From Onthophagus taurus (lineage: Eukaryota; Arthropoda; Insecta; Coleoptera; Scarabaeidae), in the NCBI RefSeq assembly GCF_036711975.1, contig NC_091972.1, positions 27,595,001 through 27,659,000 on the forward strand: DNA of 64,000 bases. The letters run 5' to 3'. Below the pieces are notes generated by a model, which was not told the DNA's origin, made no database searches, and worked only from the letters and a program-made list of their open reading frames with translations. Both the position numbers and the translations under genes were made by a program. Below, one piece after another: positions 22,183 to 32,723 of this stretch. How positions within the stretch are numbered: position 1 is the first letter of the stretch; every line of letters starts with the position of its first letter.

Positions 22183-22384
22183 GGGGAGGCTTCTACTTCC
22201 CCATTTAAAAGTAAGTCTCCCTTCGGGGTTTAATTTCATTGATTTAATTCATTTCTATCTTTAATTTTAGAAGGTGCCAAAAACGATTTTCGCGTCGAGG
22301 CTGCTACCTCGATACAAGTGTCCGAGGGGTTATACGTCCCTCGGACCAGGATTATTTTATAAAGATAGGGAGACGTATGTCTCC
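22183..22384. other. Cluster of five hairpins, possible structured RNA
   Basis: Within 202 bp there are five consecutive potential stem-loops: GGGGA/TCCCC (22183-22202); CCC-TTCG-GGG, a UUCG tetraloop (22219-22228); TCGAGG/CCTCGA with a six-base loop (22295-22312); GTCCGAGGG/CCCTCGGAC, nine perfect pairs (22320-22346); and GGAGAC/GTCTCC (22369-22384). The first and third share the pattern GAGGCT-CTAC-TC. Stems are GC-rich in an AT-rich setting. Nothing here codes for protein. The nature of the cluster is unknown. Confidence 0.55.
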
Positions 22385-22652
22385 ATATTATATAAATTAG
22401 AAAGTGTGTTTAATCTTTTTACATTGTTATTATATTTATATTAATTTTCATTTTTTAATTTATCTAGATTAAAATGCCCTGACCTGAATTTAATTTGTTT
22501 TATTTATCAAATTTCCATACCCTACATATAACATTATTTAAAAATAGTAGTTTCGGTTTACACTAAATCTACAAACATGTTCTTAATGATACTTTTGTAT
22601 ACTATTATAATATCCTTATTTGAAATGGTTTAATAACGAGCTACTTCTACTA
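22385..22652. other. No gene seen
   Basis: This AT-rich spacer lies between the hairpin cluster and the pol relic. No repeat end is recognised. Confidence 0.4.
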
Positions 22653-25218
22653 TTAAGAATTTGTAACCATGCATTTATCAGCTAAAAATCGATGAATCAC
22701 TTCAGAACATTCTACTCTTAAATTTAATTTAAAATTTGGGCGCTTCAAGCAGAACTCGCACCACATTTCCTCGCTTTCCACTAACTCTATTAATTCATTC
22801 TTAAAGATACTTTTATGTTCCGTTCTAATGTTCCCTCGATTTTTTTGGTGATTGTATCGAAATCCGTCTTTAGTTTCTAAAACATCCATTTCTATTAGAA
22901 GCAAATGCGTTTCAATTTCTCTTTTATTAATATAGATGTTTAAAATTCTTTTGTTTTCTTTCACTTCTTCTTGTACTTCAGTTGGTTTCTCATGTAGATA
23001 GATAAAAAGTTGATTATTTTTATTGTCTATTGGTTCTTCAGTAATTGGAATTGTGTTAATTATTTCGGAATTTTGATTGCTATTTAAACTTTCATTATCA
23101 TCATCTAAGTTTATTGATCCGTTGTTTGCCAAAATACTTTCATTATCAATGTGATTTATTTGGATTCTACTTAGTGCATCTGCATTAACGTTCATTTTAC
23201 CTTTTTTTGTATACGACTTTGTAGTTAAATTCCTGGAGATAAATCTTCCAACGTTGTAACTTGAGGTTATTGTCTTTTAAATTATGTATCCACAATAGAG
23301 GTCGATGGTCGGTTACAAGAGTGAATTCTGTTCCATAGATATACGGACGGAACTGCTTACAAGCATAAACGACTGACAATAGTTCTTTCTCTTCAGTAGA
23401 ATATTTTAATTCTGTTTTAGATAGGGTTCTACTTGCGTAAGCTATTGGTTTGTCTTTGCCAATTGTTCCTTGACTCAGCACGGCTCCAATTGCGACGTTG
23501 CTTGCATCTGTGGTGATTATGAATGGTCTTGTAAAATCAGGATATTGTAAAATGGGATCGTTGCACAATAAATTTTTACACATTTCGAAACAATTTTTAT
23601 ATTCGGATGTGAATTCAATTTCTTTATCCTTGGCCAAATATTGTGTTATTGGTTTTAATAATTTCGCATAGTTTTTAATGAATTTTCGATAATATCCCAA
23701 TAACCCAGTGAATGATTTTATTTCACGTTTAGTTCTTGGTAAGGGAAATTTTTGTATTGCTTCGATTTTCGAAGGATCAGGTTTTATTCCTTTTTCGGTT
23801 ATTAAGTGTCCCAAATACTTGATCTCCTTTTTTAAGAAATCACACTTGTCTAAAGATACCTTAACTCCATTCTGCTTTAGTCTTTCAAATACCTTTTGCA
23901 ACCGTACTTTGTGTTCTTGCAATGAGGTACTGAATATAATAATATCGTCAAGATACACGTGACATATATCCTCGGTGAGTCCTCGTAACATACTGTTCAT
24001 CGTCCTTTGGAAGGTTGAGGGTGCGTTACTTAACCCAAATGGCATTCTCTCGAGCTCGTATTGACCTTGATTTGTAATAAACGCAGTTTTATATTTATCT
24101 GATTCTTTTAGTTCAATTTGATGGTAGCCACTTGGTAAATCTAAACAGGAAAAATAGTTTGCTCTTCCCAATTTATCTAATATCTCGTTAATATTAGGCA
24201 AGGGATACCGATCTTTTATTGTTTTATCATTGAGACGTCGATAATCGATTACCATCCTCCATTTAGGAATTCCGGATGCGTCTAATTTCTTTGGTACCAA
24301 CGCTATTGGACTTGCCCATGGGGAACAACTATCTCTGATGATCCCTTGTGATTTTAAATTTTCAATTTGCCTTTTTGTTTCTTTTTGTTGAACATATGGT
24401 TGTCGATATGGCTTCTGGTAAACAGGTACTTCATCTGATAAATTTATTTCGTGTTTTATTTCCGAATGAAATGTTAAAGGAATTCTTTCATCATGTATAA
24501 TTTCTGGATATTGATGTAACAAGTTCTTTATCACCGATTTTTCTTCGTTGTTTAGATGATCTAAACGTAACTTTTTACTAATGTTTTCTCTTTGAATTTT
24601 AATTACTTGTTGTTTTGTAAGTGTTTTGTTTGTTTCATATTGTTTTACGTCAAGTTCTTCAAGTTCGACAGGATTACAATTTAGTTGTACAGGATATTCG
24701 TTAAAGTTTGTTATTTCTACTAAACATTCGTAGTTATTAACACTTACTAATGCATTAGGTATTTCTACGTTCTTTATTATTTCGCAATGATTTATTAAAA
24801 ATTGTCCTTCCTCGTTAGTTGCAGGTATTTTAACAATTTGTCGTGTTCGTTGGGGTAGATTAATTACAGTTTTATTAAAATAAAATGGTATACTCGCATT
24901 TTTAGTTTGTAACGTTTTTGATTGATAATCTAATTTAGCTCTCATCATTTCTAAATTATCGCTACCTAGGATTCCATCGAATTTTTCAGAAAAATCTATT
25001 ATATTGAAACAATAATTGTTTTCGTAATCATTAAAAGTTTTAAAGCTGGGTAAATTCAATTTATAATAGTGTTTTGTTAATTCATGCATAGTTTTTACTA
25101 CATATGGTTCATAATAATGATACTCTTGAAAATAACTTTTTGCTAATTTTGAAGATATAGCCGAATGTGTTGCACCAGTATCGATTAAAATTTTGACATT
25201 ATCTAACTCTGGTAACAT
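22653..25218 (-). pseudogene. pol: Errantivirus-like Gypsy pol (PR-RT-RNase H), broken
   Basis: A minus-strand frame of 673 codons (25218-23197) carries an aspartic protease (ILIDTGATHSAIS near residue 10), reverse transcriptase (VIDYRRLN and the catalytic YLDDIIIFS near residue 425) and RNase H (TTDASNVAIGAVLSQ, then TDHRPLLW). The frame breaks at 23197 in a run of seven A's. The remaining 180 codons (23195-22653) continue the RNase H tail (NVNADALSR) into the tether before the integrase, which is missing. Sequence type resembles the 17.6/297/errantivirus branch of Gypsy, which agrees with the env relic on the same strand. The 5' side is cut by the PLE-A copy at about 25296. Confidence 0.85.
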
Positions 25219-25299
25219 GATATAAGGTAATTTTTGAAGAGTTTTGAAAATTTACTTCAACTACGGATTCTGATGTGGTGAGGCTGTTATAGGAAAATT

Positions 25300-25588
25300 T
25301 ATAGGATCGAATGCGAAGATTGTGATCGGTTTTATATAGGACAGACAGGCAGGAACATCCAAACCAGGTTTAAGGAACATCTTAAATGTAATAACTCCGC
25401 AATATACCAACACCTAAAAGAAAATAATCATAAAACCAGTCTCAATTGTACAAAAATACTAAAGAATATTAAAAAATCCAAACTTTTAGATTTATACGAG
25501 GAACTTCTACACTGGTAATTTAAAAAACAAACTTATTAACAACATAACGGATATCAACAATTTTAGATTCTTTATAAAATACATTTAA
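25300..25588 (+). pseudogene. GIY-YIG endonuclease fragment (PLE-A copy 2)
   Basis: The plus strand reads IECEDCDRFYIGQTGRNIQT, then RFKEHL and NNSAIYQHLKENNHKTSL, the GIY-YIG nuclease of Penelope-like proteins. A small deletion near 25505 shifts the frame before the normal stop. The RT part is absent. Confidence 0.85.
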
Positions 25589-25659
25589 TTTCTTCGCGCG
25601 CAAGTCTATTATTCACAACGATAGGTTTTTTATTCTTTGTTAAAAACCTGTATAGCACG

Positions 25660-26980
25660 AATTATAAACAATAAGATTCGGATACCGTTTTTAAAAAGTT
25701 TTATTTCTTGTTGTTTTAACTACAATAGTTTCGTACAGACTAAATTAAAAAATGAATAAACGTAAATTGAAACAAATAAAGAAAAATTTAACTAAGCATA
25801 TAAAAATAATAGTAATCTTAATTCTAGGAATCGTCGGGTGTCTGTCATTCCGGGAACAATATACCGATTGGTAACTTTAATTTTAGGAGATACACCCAAC
25901 ACGGACGTACGTATAAGTATACTTGAATCGCAAGAGTAGTGGATCGGAGAGCAGTCAGTCGTTTGACATCGTTCAATGATAAGAAATATTATAAAAATAA
26001 TAACTAATATAATAAATGAAATTCAAATAAGACAAAGCAAATTCTTAATTCTAAAAATAAAAACAATTCGTAAGTAACTGAAATAAACTTTGTAAAACAA
26101 CAAATAAAACAAAAAACTATAAAAATAAAATATTTTTTATATTAGGTGTTCAAATAAACCACCATTCTGTGCTAAACAATAGCCCAATCTATCGTAAAAA
26201 CACTAAGCCAGCCCAAACATTTCATTTTTGGGGATATTGTGTACGAGCCGCATAAACTTTGTGTTCATTGTCACGACTCCAATATCGAGCAACGCTGGGA
26301 TTATGCCGACCATGCAAAGGAAATGTAGATTCATCGGTAAATAAAATGTTTTTTATAAAATCAACATTTCCGTTGGCCATTTCCATCATAGTAAAGCAAA
26401 ATTCCGCCCTTGTAATTCCTGACTTTTTTGTACCTTGTACGACCTGTACTCGTGTTTCTTTAATGTTTTTAGGACGGCAACATGGCTGATAGCAAACGTC
26501 TCCGCAACTTGTCTGCTTGACTGATTTTTATCGCGTTCAACATCAGCACATATCATCGTATCACGTAACTCATCTCTTTTACCCCTTCGTAATTTGTGTT
26601 TCTGTGGAGACACACATCCATGTCGCTCAAAGTTTTTAATAATATTTGAAATTGTTCCGCGACTAGGAATTGATCTGTTTTCATAGGCCACAGGAAACAA
26701 ATTAATTATTTGGGCTACAGAATTGCCACCATAAAACCATTTTATAATCTGTACCTTTTCCGCTACAGTAAACATCTTAGTTTTACTTTGCTAGGGTTAA
26801 CTGCAAAGCGATGCGACCAACTTCGCCTCTCAACAATCTATGAACGATTCAATTTGTGCATTACCCCTACGCTTGTTTATCCCCCACTTAACGACACCGA
26901 ATATACACACACACGTATACTTATACGTACGTCCGTGTTGGGTGTATCTCCTAAAATTAAAGTTACCAATCGGTATAACT
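25660..26980. mobile_element. 1321-bp insertion in PLE-A with CACG duplications
   Basis: Copy 1 of PLE-A is continuous here (about 9475-9481), so the boundaries are exact: CACG at 25656-25659 and at 26981-26984. The insert begins AATTAT and ends ATAACT. On the minus strand this is AGTTAT..ATAATT, which resembles LTR ends of errantiviruses, and a 4-bp duplication also fits a Gypsy LTR. Inside, a 62-bp sequence (25861-25922) recurs inverted at 26915-26976, and a transposase relic lies between. It may be a solo LTR into which a DNA element jumped, or one composite element. Confidence 0.65.
26170..26775 (-). pseudogene. DUF4817-type mariner-like transposase, C-truncated
   Basis: An open frame of 129 codons (26775-26386) starts MFTVAEKVQIIKWFYGGNS, the N-terminal helix-turn-helix, then a second DNA-binding helix region (TISNIIKNFERHGCVSPQK) and SSRQVAETFAISHVAVLKTL. 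In shifted frame to about 26170 it continues with NILFTDESTFPLHGRHNPS, which keeps the first catalytic Asp, and YWSREN. The remaining C-terminal half is gone. The family is related to, but clearly different from, the elements at 3861, 6001 and 9764. Confidence 0.8.
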
Positions 26981-27367
26981 CACGCATCCCATTCTTGTTT
27001 TTTCTTATTTTTAAGACCAGTCGTTCTTTAACTGTTGTACTTTCGCGTTTATACTTTTAGATCAACTGACATTCTTTGAACATTTTGTTAGTATTGTTTT
27101 TCGTCCTTTTCAAGTAAGTTACATAAACTCTGTTCATTAAGTTATGTTTTATGTTTTTCAAATTCCCTTGTAGTGGTTCGACCCTTTTGTTTTTCTTAAG
27201 GATTTTTACATGTTCTTTGAGTGACCTTTTCTAATTTACTTCAATGAAATGATTTATATATATATGTATACGATTTCCCGATTACTCATATGTGTACCAC
27301 GTTGACGGTAACTATTCCGTTCTTTGTATCAATTTTTTTTACCAACTATTTAATTTTAACTTTAGTT

Positions 27368-27408
27368 GTACCTGAAGAAGGCTACTTGTTAGCCGAAACA
27401 TGTTGTAC
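27368..27408 (+). ncRNA. Hammerhead-ribozyme-like motif, PLE-A copy 2
   Basis: This is identical to the motif at 11696-11736: stem I GTAC/GTAC, core CTGAAGA, stem II GGCTA/TAGCC, GAA, palindromic ACATGT. The flanking sequence has several differences between the two copies but the motif has none. Confidence 0.6.
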
Positions 27409-27412
27409 TGAA

Positions 27413-27813
27413 AAAGATAAATAAAGAAATCTTTTGGAAAATTACTAATCTATCTCTTGTTTTAATAGATAGAATTTTTGGCCAAGAACCTGGATCGTTT
27501 GCATCAAAACTTAAAGTAGACATTGATAGCATGGATACATTAGAACAGGAAGCTACATTTCTTTCATCTTCAACTGTGTTTGTTCCAGCTTCTGTTTCTT
27601 GCGTATCTACTTTTCCTATTTGTTCGGATTGCTCTGATGTTAGTGTAGCATCAGTTTGAGTTGAAACTTTTTGTTCTTTTTTTTTGTGAATGTGTTGATT
27701 CTGTAAAAAATTTATTTAACGAACCAGCCAACGCTTGATCAATTTCTAATTGTCTGGCTTTTCTTTTTTAGTACTGAGCCCCCGACAAAGTTGTTGGCTT
27801 GTTCTTTTCCGAC
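27413..27813 (-). pseudogene. N-terminal relic of a hAT/ZMYM1-like transposon protein
   Basis: On the minus strand an ATG at about 27813 gives MSEKNKPTTLSGAQY, then a stop, then KRKARQLEIDQALAGSLNKF. This is the typical Lys-rich opening of hAT proteins of the ZMYM1/TTF-finger type. A Ser/Thr/Glu-rich linker follows in shifted frame and then NDPGSWPKIL, matching the conserved D-P..W-P block. The sequence is cut by PLE-A at 27413. The assignment rests on remembered family patterns. Confidence 0.55.
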
Positions 27814-28097
27814 ATCTACAAAGCCGCAACATGTTATTTAATGGTCGTTAAAACTCGGAACAACTGCATTTACTTGATTCTATTTGACATTTCAAACACG
27901 GTTGGAGACAGAGTCGTAGTACAGTCACGACAAGGATTCGCGAATTTAATGATGCAAATTACTCGATATGATTTAAAAAAGAATAAGAAATAGGCAAATA
28001 GCTTACGTTCTATGCTTGATCATTAAACTTTTCATATACAAAAATGTTTCACAAAACTGTTTCTTTTATTTAGGTTTTATCTTGTTTACATACATGC
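27814..28097. other. No gene seen
   Basis: This is the spacer between the hAT-type relic and the second TIR element. A 64-codon plus-strand open frame starting at 27799 shows no recognisable domain. Confidence 0.4.
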
Positions 28098-28387
28098 ATA
28101 CAATGTGTCAATGTGTGATAAAATCATTTTAAATGGTTTATGGAAAAATCCCTGAAACGGGTCTAAAGATCTAAATTTTTTGCAATTTCTTCGTGTAGGA
28201 AGAATCCAAGTGCATTCTGAATCTAGTGCAGTCAATTTTAATATTGGTTGCATAAGAAAATTTAAATCTTCTCCTTCGAAACGACTTTTAATAATGTTTA
28301 TTAAAAATTGATTTATAGAATTATGAGGGTTTACTCTATTATAATAATTATTTAAAAAATGTTTACATAATTCGATAAACATTGGAA

Positions 28388-28835
28388 TCAATGAATTTGA
28401 CGTCGACCTCAACACACCTCTCGGAAGTTCAAAAACATCGCACCACAAAAACACCACCACACGACGAACTACTAACAACAATCCAAAATCTGACGTTAAC
28501 GTGTCAAGCACTAGTGACTACCATTACACAACAACAACAACAACAGGACAAAAAATTTGGAAAATCAAATAAATTCTTTGACTACCCAATTTCAAAACAT
28601 ACCAACAAATACGTCGAAGAATTGTAATTGTAATTGTTTTCACAATTCTCGAGATAGACATCGTTCTTCGTCACGTCACTCGCGGAATAGATCTAATTCT
28701 ACGAGTTATTCGACTATTTGTTGGTATCACCGTAAATTTGGAGACAACGCGGTTAAATGTGGAGGAACATATTGCAAATTTTATAATTCCTTCACCGACA
28801 AAAACAAAAATTTTCCATCGACATCAAAAAACTAA
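28388..28835 (+). pseudogene. gag: Gypsy gag fragment with C-H-C-C knuckle
   Basis: The sequence opens in frame with SMNLTSTSTHLSEVQKHRTT and a Gln-rich run. A shift in the A-rich stretch near 28553 leads into NSLTTQFQNIPTNTS, an Arg/Ser-rich basic segment and the knuckle CWYHRKFGDNAVKCGGTYC, ending at 28835. Gag of this branch should be longer; the N-terminal part and most of the capsid region are missing. The basic segment and knuckle would bind nucleic acid. Confidence 0.7.
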
Positions 28836-28879
28836 TAAAGGTTTCAAAAGAAAAACAAAATTTTTCCAAATTCAAAATT

Positions 28880-31800
28880 TTGACAAAAAGTCAACCTCAA
28901 TTTACGGTAAATTCTGTCAGTTCGCGACTTTTCATTTTTGACAATCAAAATAACCTAAATTTTTTAATTGACACTGGAGCTGACATTTCGGTTCTACCTC
29001 ACAAATTATATCCGAAACGTAACCAAGATACCAACTCACACCTTTCTGCCGCTAATGGTACTACAATTACTACATACGGTAAAAAAATGCTTACAATTTC
29101 ATTAAATCTAAGAAGGAATTTCCCATTCGTATTTACTATAGCTAATGTTAGTAAACCAATCATTGGTGCGGATTTCCTTCATGCGTTTGGTATCTTGGTG
29201 GATATAAAAAAGAAGCGATTGGTAGATTCGAAAACCAATTTGTTTTCAATTGGTTCCATTGTCAAAAATACTATTCCAACTCCCAAAATTTTTTCTTTTG
29301 AAACCAAATATACAACACTCTTAAAAAAATTTCCAAAATTAACGTCTACACCGGACTTTACAAAACCAGTTGGACATAACACTCGACACAGAATTGTTAC
29401 CAACTCACACTTACCGTTTTGTCGTCCCCGACGTTTAGACGTGCACAAACACAACATTGCAAAGAAAGAATTCGAACAAATGGTGGCATTAGGAATCTGC
29501 CGACCCTCTTCTTCTTCTACAGCGTCGCCTCTTCACATGGTTCCTAAGAAAGATTCCAACGATTGGAGACCATGTGGAGACTACCGACAACTCAACAACA
29601 TCACAGTTCCAGATCGTTATCCTCTTCCGCACATTCAAGATTTTAACTTACATTTACACAATTGCAAATTTTTTTCAAAATTAGATCTGGTACGAGCTTA
29701 TCACCAAATTCCTGTAGAAGAAGACGATATTCCTAAAACGGCTATCACTACACCGTTTGGTCTGTTCGAATTCACGAGAATGCCTTTCGGTTTACGTAAT
29801 GCGGCACAAACCTTTCAAAGATTTATAAACGAAGTTCTATCTGGCTTAGATTTCCTATTCGTATATCTAGATGATATTCTAGTAGCCAGTCGCAATGAAG
29901 AAGAACATTATCTTCATTTACAACAATTGTTTGAGAGGTTAAGCTCTTGTAATATTAATATACAACCAACAAAATGTGTTTTTGGAGTTACAGATTTAAA
30001 TTTCCTAAGTCATCAAATTTCTGCTGAAGGCGTTCGCCCTTCGCAATCTAAGGTTAATGCCATAACTGAATTTCCAAAACCAACCACACTAAAACAATTA
30101 CAGCGATTCTTAGGAATGATAAATTTTTATCACAGATTTTTACCAAACATCTCAAACATTTTAGCTCCTTTACATCATTTATCAAAAACACTTTATTCAC
30201 AAAAACTTAAATCAATCACTTCTTGGACACACCATCACGACATTTCTTTCACTACAGCCAAAGAACTTTTATCAAAATCCGTCACTCTTGCACACCCATC
30301 ACCACAAGCAACTCTTTCACTGACGACTGACGCCTCAAGTAAAGGTATAGGAGCAGTTTTATCACAGACTATAGACAATAAAACACAACCTTTAGCGTTT
30401 TTTTCTCAAAAATTATCTTCAAGCCAAATAAATTATTCAACTTTTGATAGAGAATTGTTAGCAATTTACACTAGTATCAAATTCTTTAAACATTTTTTAC
30501 ATGGACATCAATTTGTAGTTTACACTGATCACAAACCTCTAATCAACACAATTTTTTCTAACACAGAAAGAACTCCACGTCAGACACGATATCTTACTTA
30601 CATAACACAATTCACATCAGATATCAGGTACATTACAGGAGAATCAAACATTGTAGCGGACACGTTGTCCAGAACAAATATTGATTCTCTAAATTCACAG
30701 TACCCTGACACACAAACCTTAAAAAACGCGCAATTTAACGATACAGAATTAACACATTTACTAAACAAACAATACTCAAAGACACAAACTACTAAATATA
30801 ACCTATCGCAACAAACAACATCACATTCAGATGTAAAGCTTTGGTGCGACATTTCAACAAACAATCCTCGAACATACATACCACAAAAATTTCGTAAAAC
30901 AATTTTCAACAAATTTCACAACTTAACACATCCTGGTATTCGCGCTACTACACACATCATCAAAACACGATTCTTGTGGCCTCACATGACAAAACACATT
31001 CAGTTATGGACAAAAACCTGTTTGCGATGTCAACAAACAAAAGTTCAAAAGTACACAAAATCACCTATTAGTAAAATTCCGATACCAAAATTAAGATTCG
31101 ATCATATCCACATTGATTTGGTCGGTCCTCTCACTCCGTCCCTTGGCTGCACATATGTGCTCACCGTAATAGATCGTTTCACGCGTTGGCCAGAAGCTTT
31201 TCCTCTCAAAGATATTGGTTCTTCTTCTATTGCGGATACTTTGTTTCGGCATTATTTCAGCCGATTTGGCATTCCTAGCACTATAACCCATGATCAGGGA
31301 CGACAATTCGAATCAAAACTCTTTTCAAAATTTCACACCCTTCTAGGAACACGTCAAATTCATACATCCACCTTCCATCCCCAAAGCAACGGAATTTTAG
31401 AAAGGTTTCACCGTTCTTTAAAAACAGCCATAACTGCCAGAGGTAACACTACGAGGTGGAACAATGATCTTCCCTTGGTTCTCCTAGGCCTCAGATCATC
31501 TCTTAAGGAAGACCTAGGTTGTTCATCTGCTGAACTTGTATACGGTCAACCACTTAGGCTTCCAGGAGAATTTTTTGTTAATATTCAACACCCTTTGGAA
31601 TCTGATCCATTGCTATCTAGTTTACGAGAAACATTCTCTTGTTTGAAACCAGTAAACACAGTTTTTCATTCCAACCAAAAACCATTTATTCATAAAGATT
31701 TATTCATTTCAAAATTTGTTTTTGTCAAAATTAATGGGATTCAAGCCTCTTTAACACCAAGATATGAAGGCCCATTTAAAGTGATAAAAACATTTCCGAA

Positions 31801-31957
31801 ATATTTTGTAATTTTCAAAAATAACAAGGAAGTAGCTGTTAACATCAACAACCTTAAACCAGCATTTCTTTTAAAAGAAAATTCAACTTGTCACCACAGC
31901 GAGGCAATCAATTCTCATGATATAAAAATTCAAAAAAAAGTTACTTTCAATTTTTAA
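28880..31957 (+). CDS. pol: Gypsy pol polyprotein, intact (1025 aa)
   Basis: This is one open frame without breaks. Residues 31-37 carry the protease motif DTGADIS. RT follows (PCGDYRQLN, catalytic YLDDILVA near 328), then RNase H ([14 protein letters not shown] near 482, YTDHKPLI). The integrase has a zinc region H-x4-H..C-x2-C ([15 protein letters not shown], 677-710) and catalytic Asp near 744, Asp near 803 ([10 protein letters not shown]) and Glu near 841 ([12 protein letters not shown]). A GPF-type C-terminal module (RYEGPFKVI) follows. All catalytic residues are present, so the protein could be active if expressed. The start shown is the first ATG. In this branch pol is normally made by frameshift from gag, so translation probably enters upstream. 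A decayed relative of its RT lies at 38223-38400. Confidence 0.92.
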   Translation: MTKSQPQFTVNSVSSRLFIFDNQNNLNFLIDTGADISVLPHKLYPKRNQDTNSHLSAANGTTITTYGKKMLTISLNLRRNFPFVFTIANVSKPIIGADFLHAFGILVDIKKKRLVDSKTNLFSIGSIVKNTIPTPKIFSFETKYTTLLKKFPKLTSTPDFTKPVGHNTRHRIVTNSHLPFCRPRRLDVHKHNIAKKEFEQMVALGICRPSSSSTASPLHMVPKKDSNDWRPCGDYRQLNNITVPDRYPLPHIQDFNLHLHNCKFFSKLDLVRAYHQIPVEEDDIPKTAITTPFGLFEFTRMPFGLRNAAQTFQRFINEVLSGLDFLFVYLDDILVASRNEEEHYLHLQQLFERLSSCNINIQPTKCVFGVTDLNFLSHQISAEGVRPSQSKVNAITEFPKPTTLKQLQRFLGMINFYHRFLPNISNILAPLHHLSKTLYSQKLKSITSWTHHHDISFTTAKELLSKSVTLAHPSPQATLSLTTDASSKGIGAVLSQTIDNKTQPLAFFSQKLSSSQINYSTFDRELLAIYTSIKFFKHFLHGHQFVVYTDHKPLINTIFSNTERTPRQTRYLTYITQFTSDIRYITGESNIVADTLSRTNIDSLNSQYPDTQTLKNAQFNDTELTHLLNKQYSKTQTTKYNLSQQTTSHSDVKLWCDISTNNPRTYIPQKFRKTIFNKFHNLTHPGIRATTHIIKTRFLWPHMTKHIQLWTKTCLRCQQTKVQKYTKSPISKIPIPKLRFDHIHIDLVGPLTPSLGCTYVLTVIDRFTRWPEAFPLKDIGSSSIADTLFRHYFSRFGIPSTITHDQGRQFESKLFSKFHTLLGTRQIHTSTFHPQSNGILERFHRSLKTAITARGNTTRWNNDLPLVLLGLRSSLKEDLGCSSAELVYGQPLRLPGEFFVNIQHPLESDPLLSSLRETFSCLKPVNTVFHSNQKPFIHKDLFISKFVFVKINGIQASLTPRYEGPFKVIKTFPKYFVIFKNNKEVAVNINNLKPAFLLKENSTCHHSEAINSHDIKIQKKVTFNF

Positions 31958-32015
31958 ATATGATTTATTTTTTCTTTAACCACCATATTCCTCTTTTTAT
32001 TAATCTTTTTATTAT

Positions 32016-32195
32016 AGGAGGGGAAGTGGCTGTAGCATGCTGTGCACACGACATGTACAAAACAAAGGAGAACGTTACTATATAAAATTATTAATATTAT
32101 TATCATTCAAAATAATCAATCGATTTTATCAGTCCTGTGAATGTAGTTCGTATTATTATTTATTAAAATATTAATTTATATTGTGGATACATACA
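32016..32195 (+). repeat. Polypurine tract and partial 3' LTR
   Basis: AGGAGGGGAAGTGG at about 32018-32030 follows the pol stop by 60 bp and is a good plus-strand primer. The next bases TGTAGCATGC would start the 3' LTR. The LTR end cannot be placed because no 5' LTR exists for comparison and a MITE begins at 32198. Confidence 0.55.
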
Positions 32196-32197
32196 TA

Positions 32198-32376
32198 CCG
32201 TATTTTCTCGAATCTTATCCGCACTCGAATCTAATCCGCACCTCGATTTTAAAAATGCAATGATGGTAAAAAAAGTTGGTTTTCCAATGTAATCCACATC
32301 CGATTGTAATCCGCATTTGATTTTAGAGCATACAAAATTTGTAAAAAGGGTGCGGATTAGATTCGAGAATATACGG
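32198..32376. mobile_element. 179-bp MITE with CCGTATTTTCTCGAA ends
   Basis: The ends CCGTATTTTCTCGAATCTTA (left) and its near-perfect inverted copy (right, finishing ATACGG) are each flanked by TA. Inner copies of AATCCGCA recur three or four times in both orientations. A minus-strand open frame across it is just the repeat. It is a Tc1/mariner-type MITE, the youngest insertion here. Confidence 0.9.
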
Positions 32377-32723
32377 TATATATCCACAGTACTCCTTTCA
32401 ATTTTGGAATTATATTTACTACGGTTTGAGTTATGGAGGCTCTTGTCCTTATACAAGAGCGAATTGATTTGAATTTTGAGTTGCCATCAATTTTATTGTC
32501 CTGGAAATGTGATCCATGGACTCTTTGGAATTGGCTGGAAGTCGGCCAATACGGTCTCCAATCTTGTTACAGTTTCATTTCGAGTCTCACGGTTCTTCTA
32601 CTAATCTTATCATATTAGTTTCTTAAATGCTATGGGATGCAGCTGCATAATTCCCGTTTCAGGGATTTTTTCATAAACCGTTTATAATGATTTTATCCGC
32701 TACTTACGGACACACTGTATGTG

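Larger units (their letters stand above)
25296..27412 (+). mobile_element. Penelope-like retroelement PLE-A, copy 2 (5'-truncated)
   Basis: This copy starts within the endonuclease (GGATCGAATGCGAAGATTG at about 25302), continues through the same tail as copy 1, is interrupted by a 1321-bp insertion (25660-26980), and resumes at 26985 to the hammerhead-like end at about 27412. The 5' truncation point abuts the errantivirus pol relic. It provides the empty sites for three insertions in copy 1. Confidence 0.85.
28387..32387 (+). mobile_element. Gypsy retrotransposon (CsRn1-like), lacking its 5' LTR
   Basis: This 4.0-kb insert is delimited by comparison with copy 1 of the surrounding element. 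It carries partial gag, a complete pol, a polypurine tract (about 32016-32030) and what looks like a 3' LTR start, TGTAGCATGC at 32032. It has no 5' LTR or leader, and no obvious target duplication at the junctions. The gag knuckle CWYHRKFGDNAVKC is of the C-H-C-C type described for the CsRn1 branch of Gypsy. A MITE (32198-32376) lies in its 3' part. Confidence 0.8.
28098..32723. mobile_element. Non-autonomous TIR element, copy 2, split by a Gypsy element
   Basis: The left end (28098-28170, starting CATACAATGTGTC) and right end (about 32650-32722, ending GGACACACTGTATG) are inverted copies. The element body is 28098-28386 plus 32388-32723, about 0.62 kb, and matches copy 1 (11743-13222). It is non-coding. 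It holds a Gypsy retrotransposon exactly at the point where copy 1 reads CATTGGAAGTACTCC. Confidence 0.8.

Noticed and set aside
22142-22290. Possible spliced gene around the T-rich CAG acceptor and following GT sites
   Set aside because: No coding frame continues across the proposed sites and the hairpins dominate the region.
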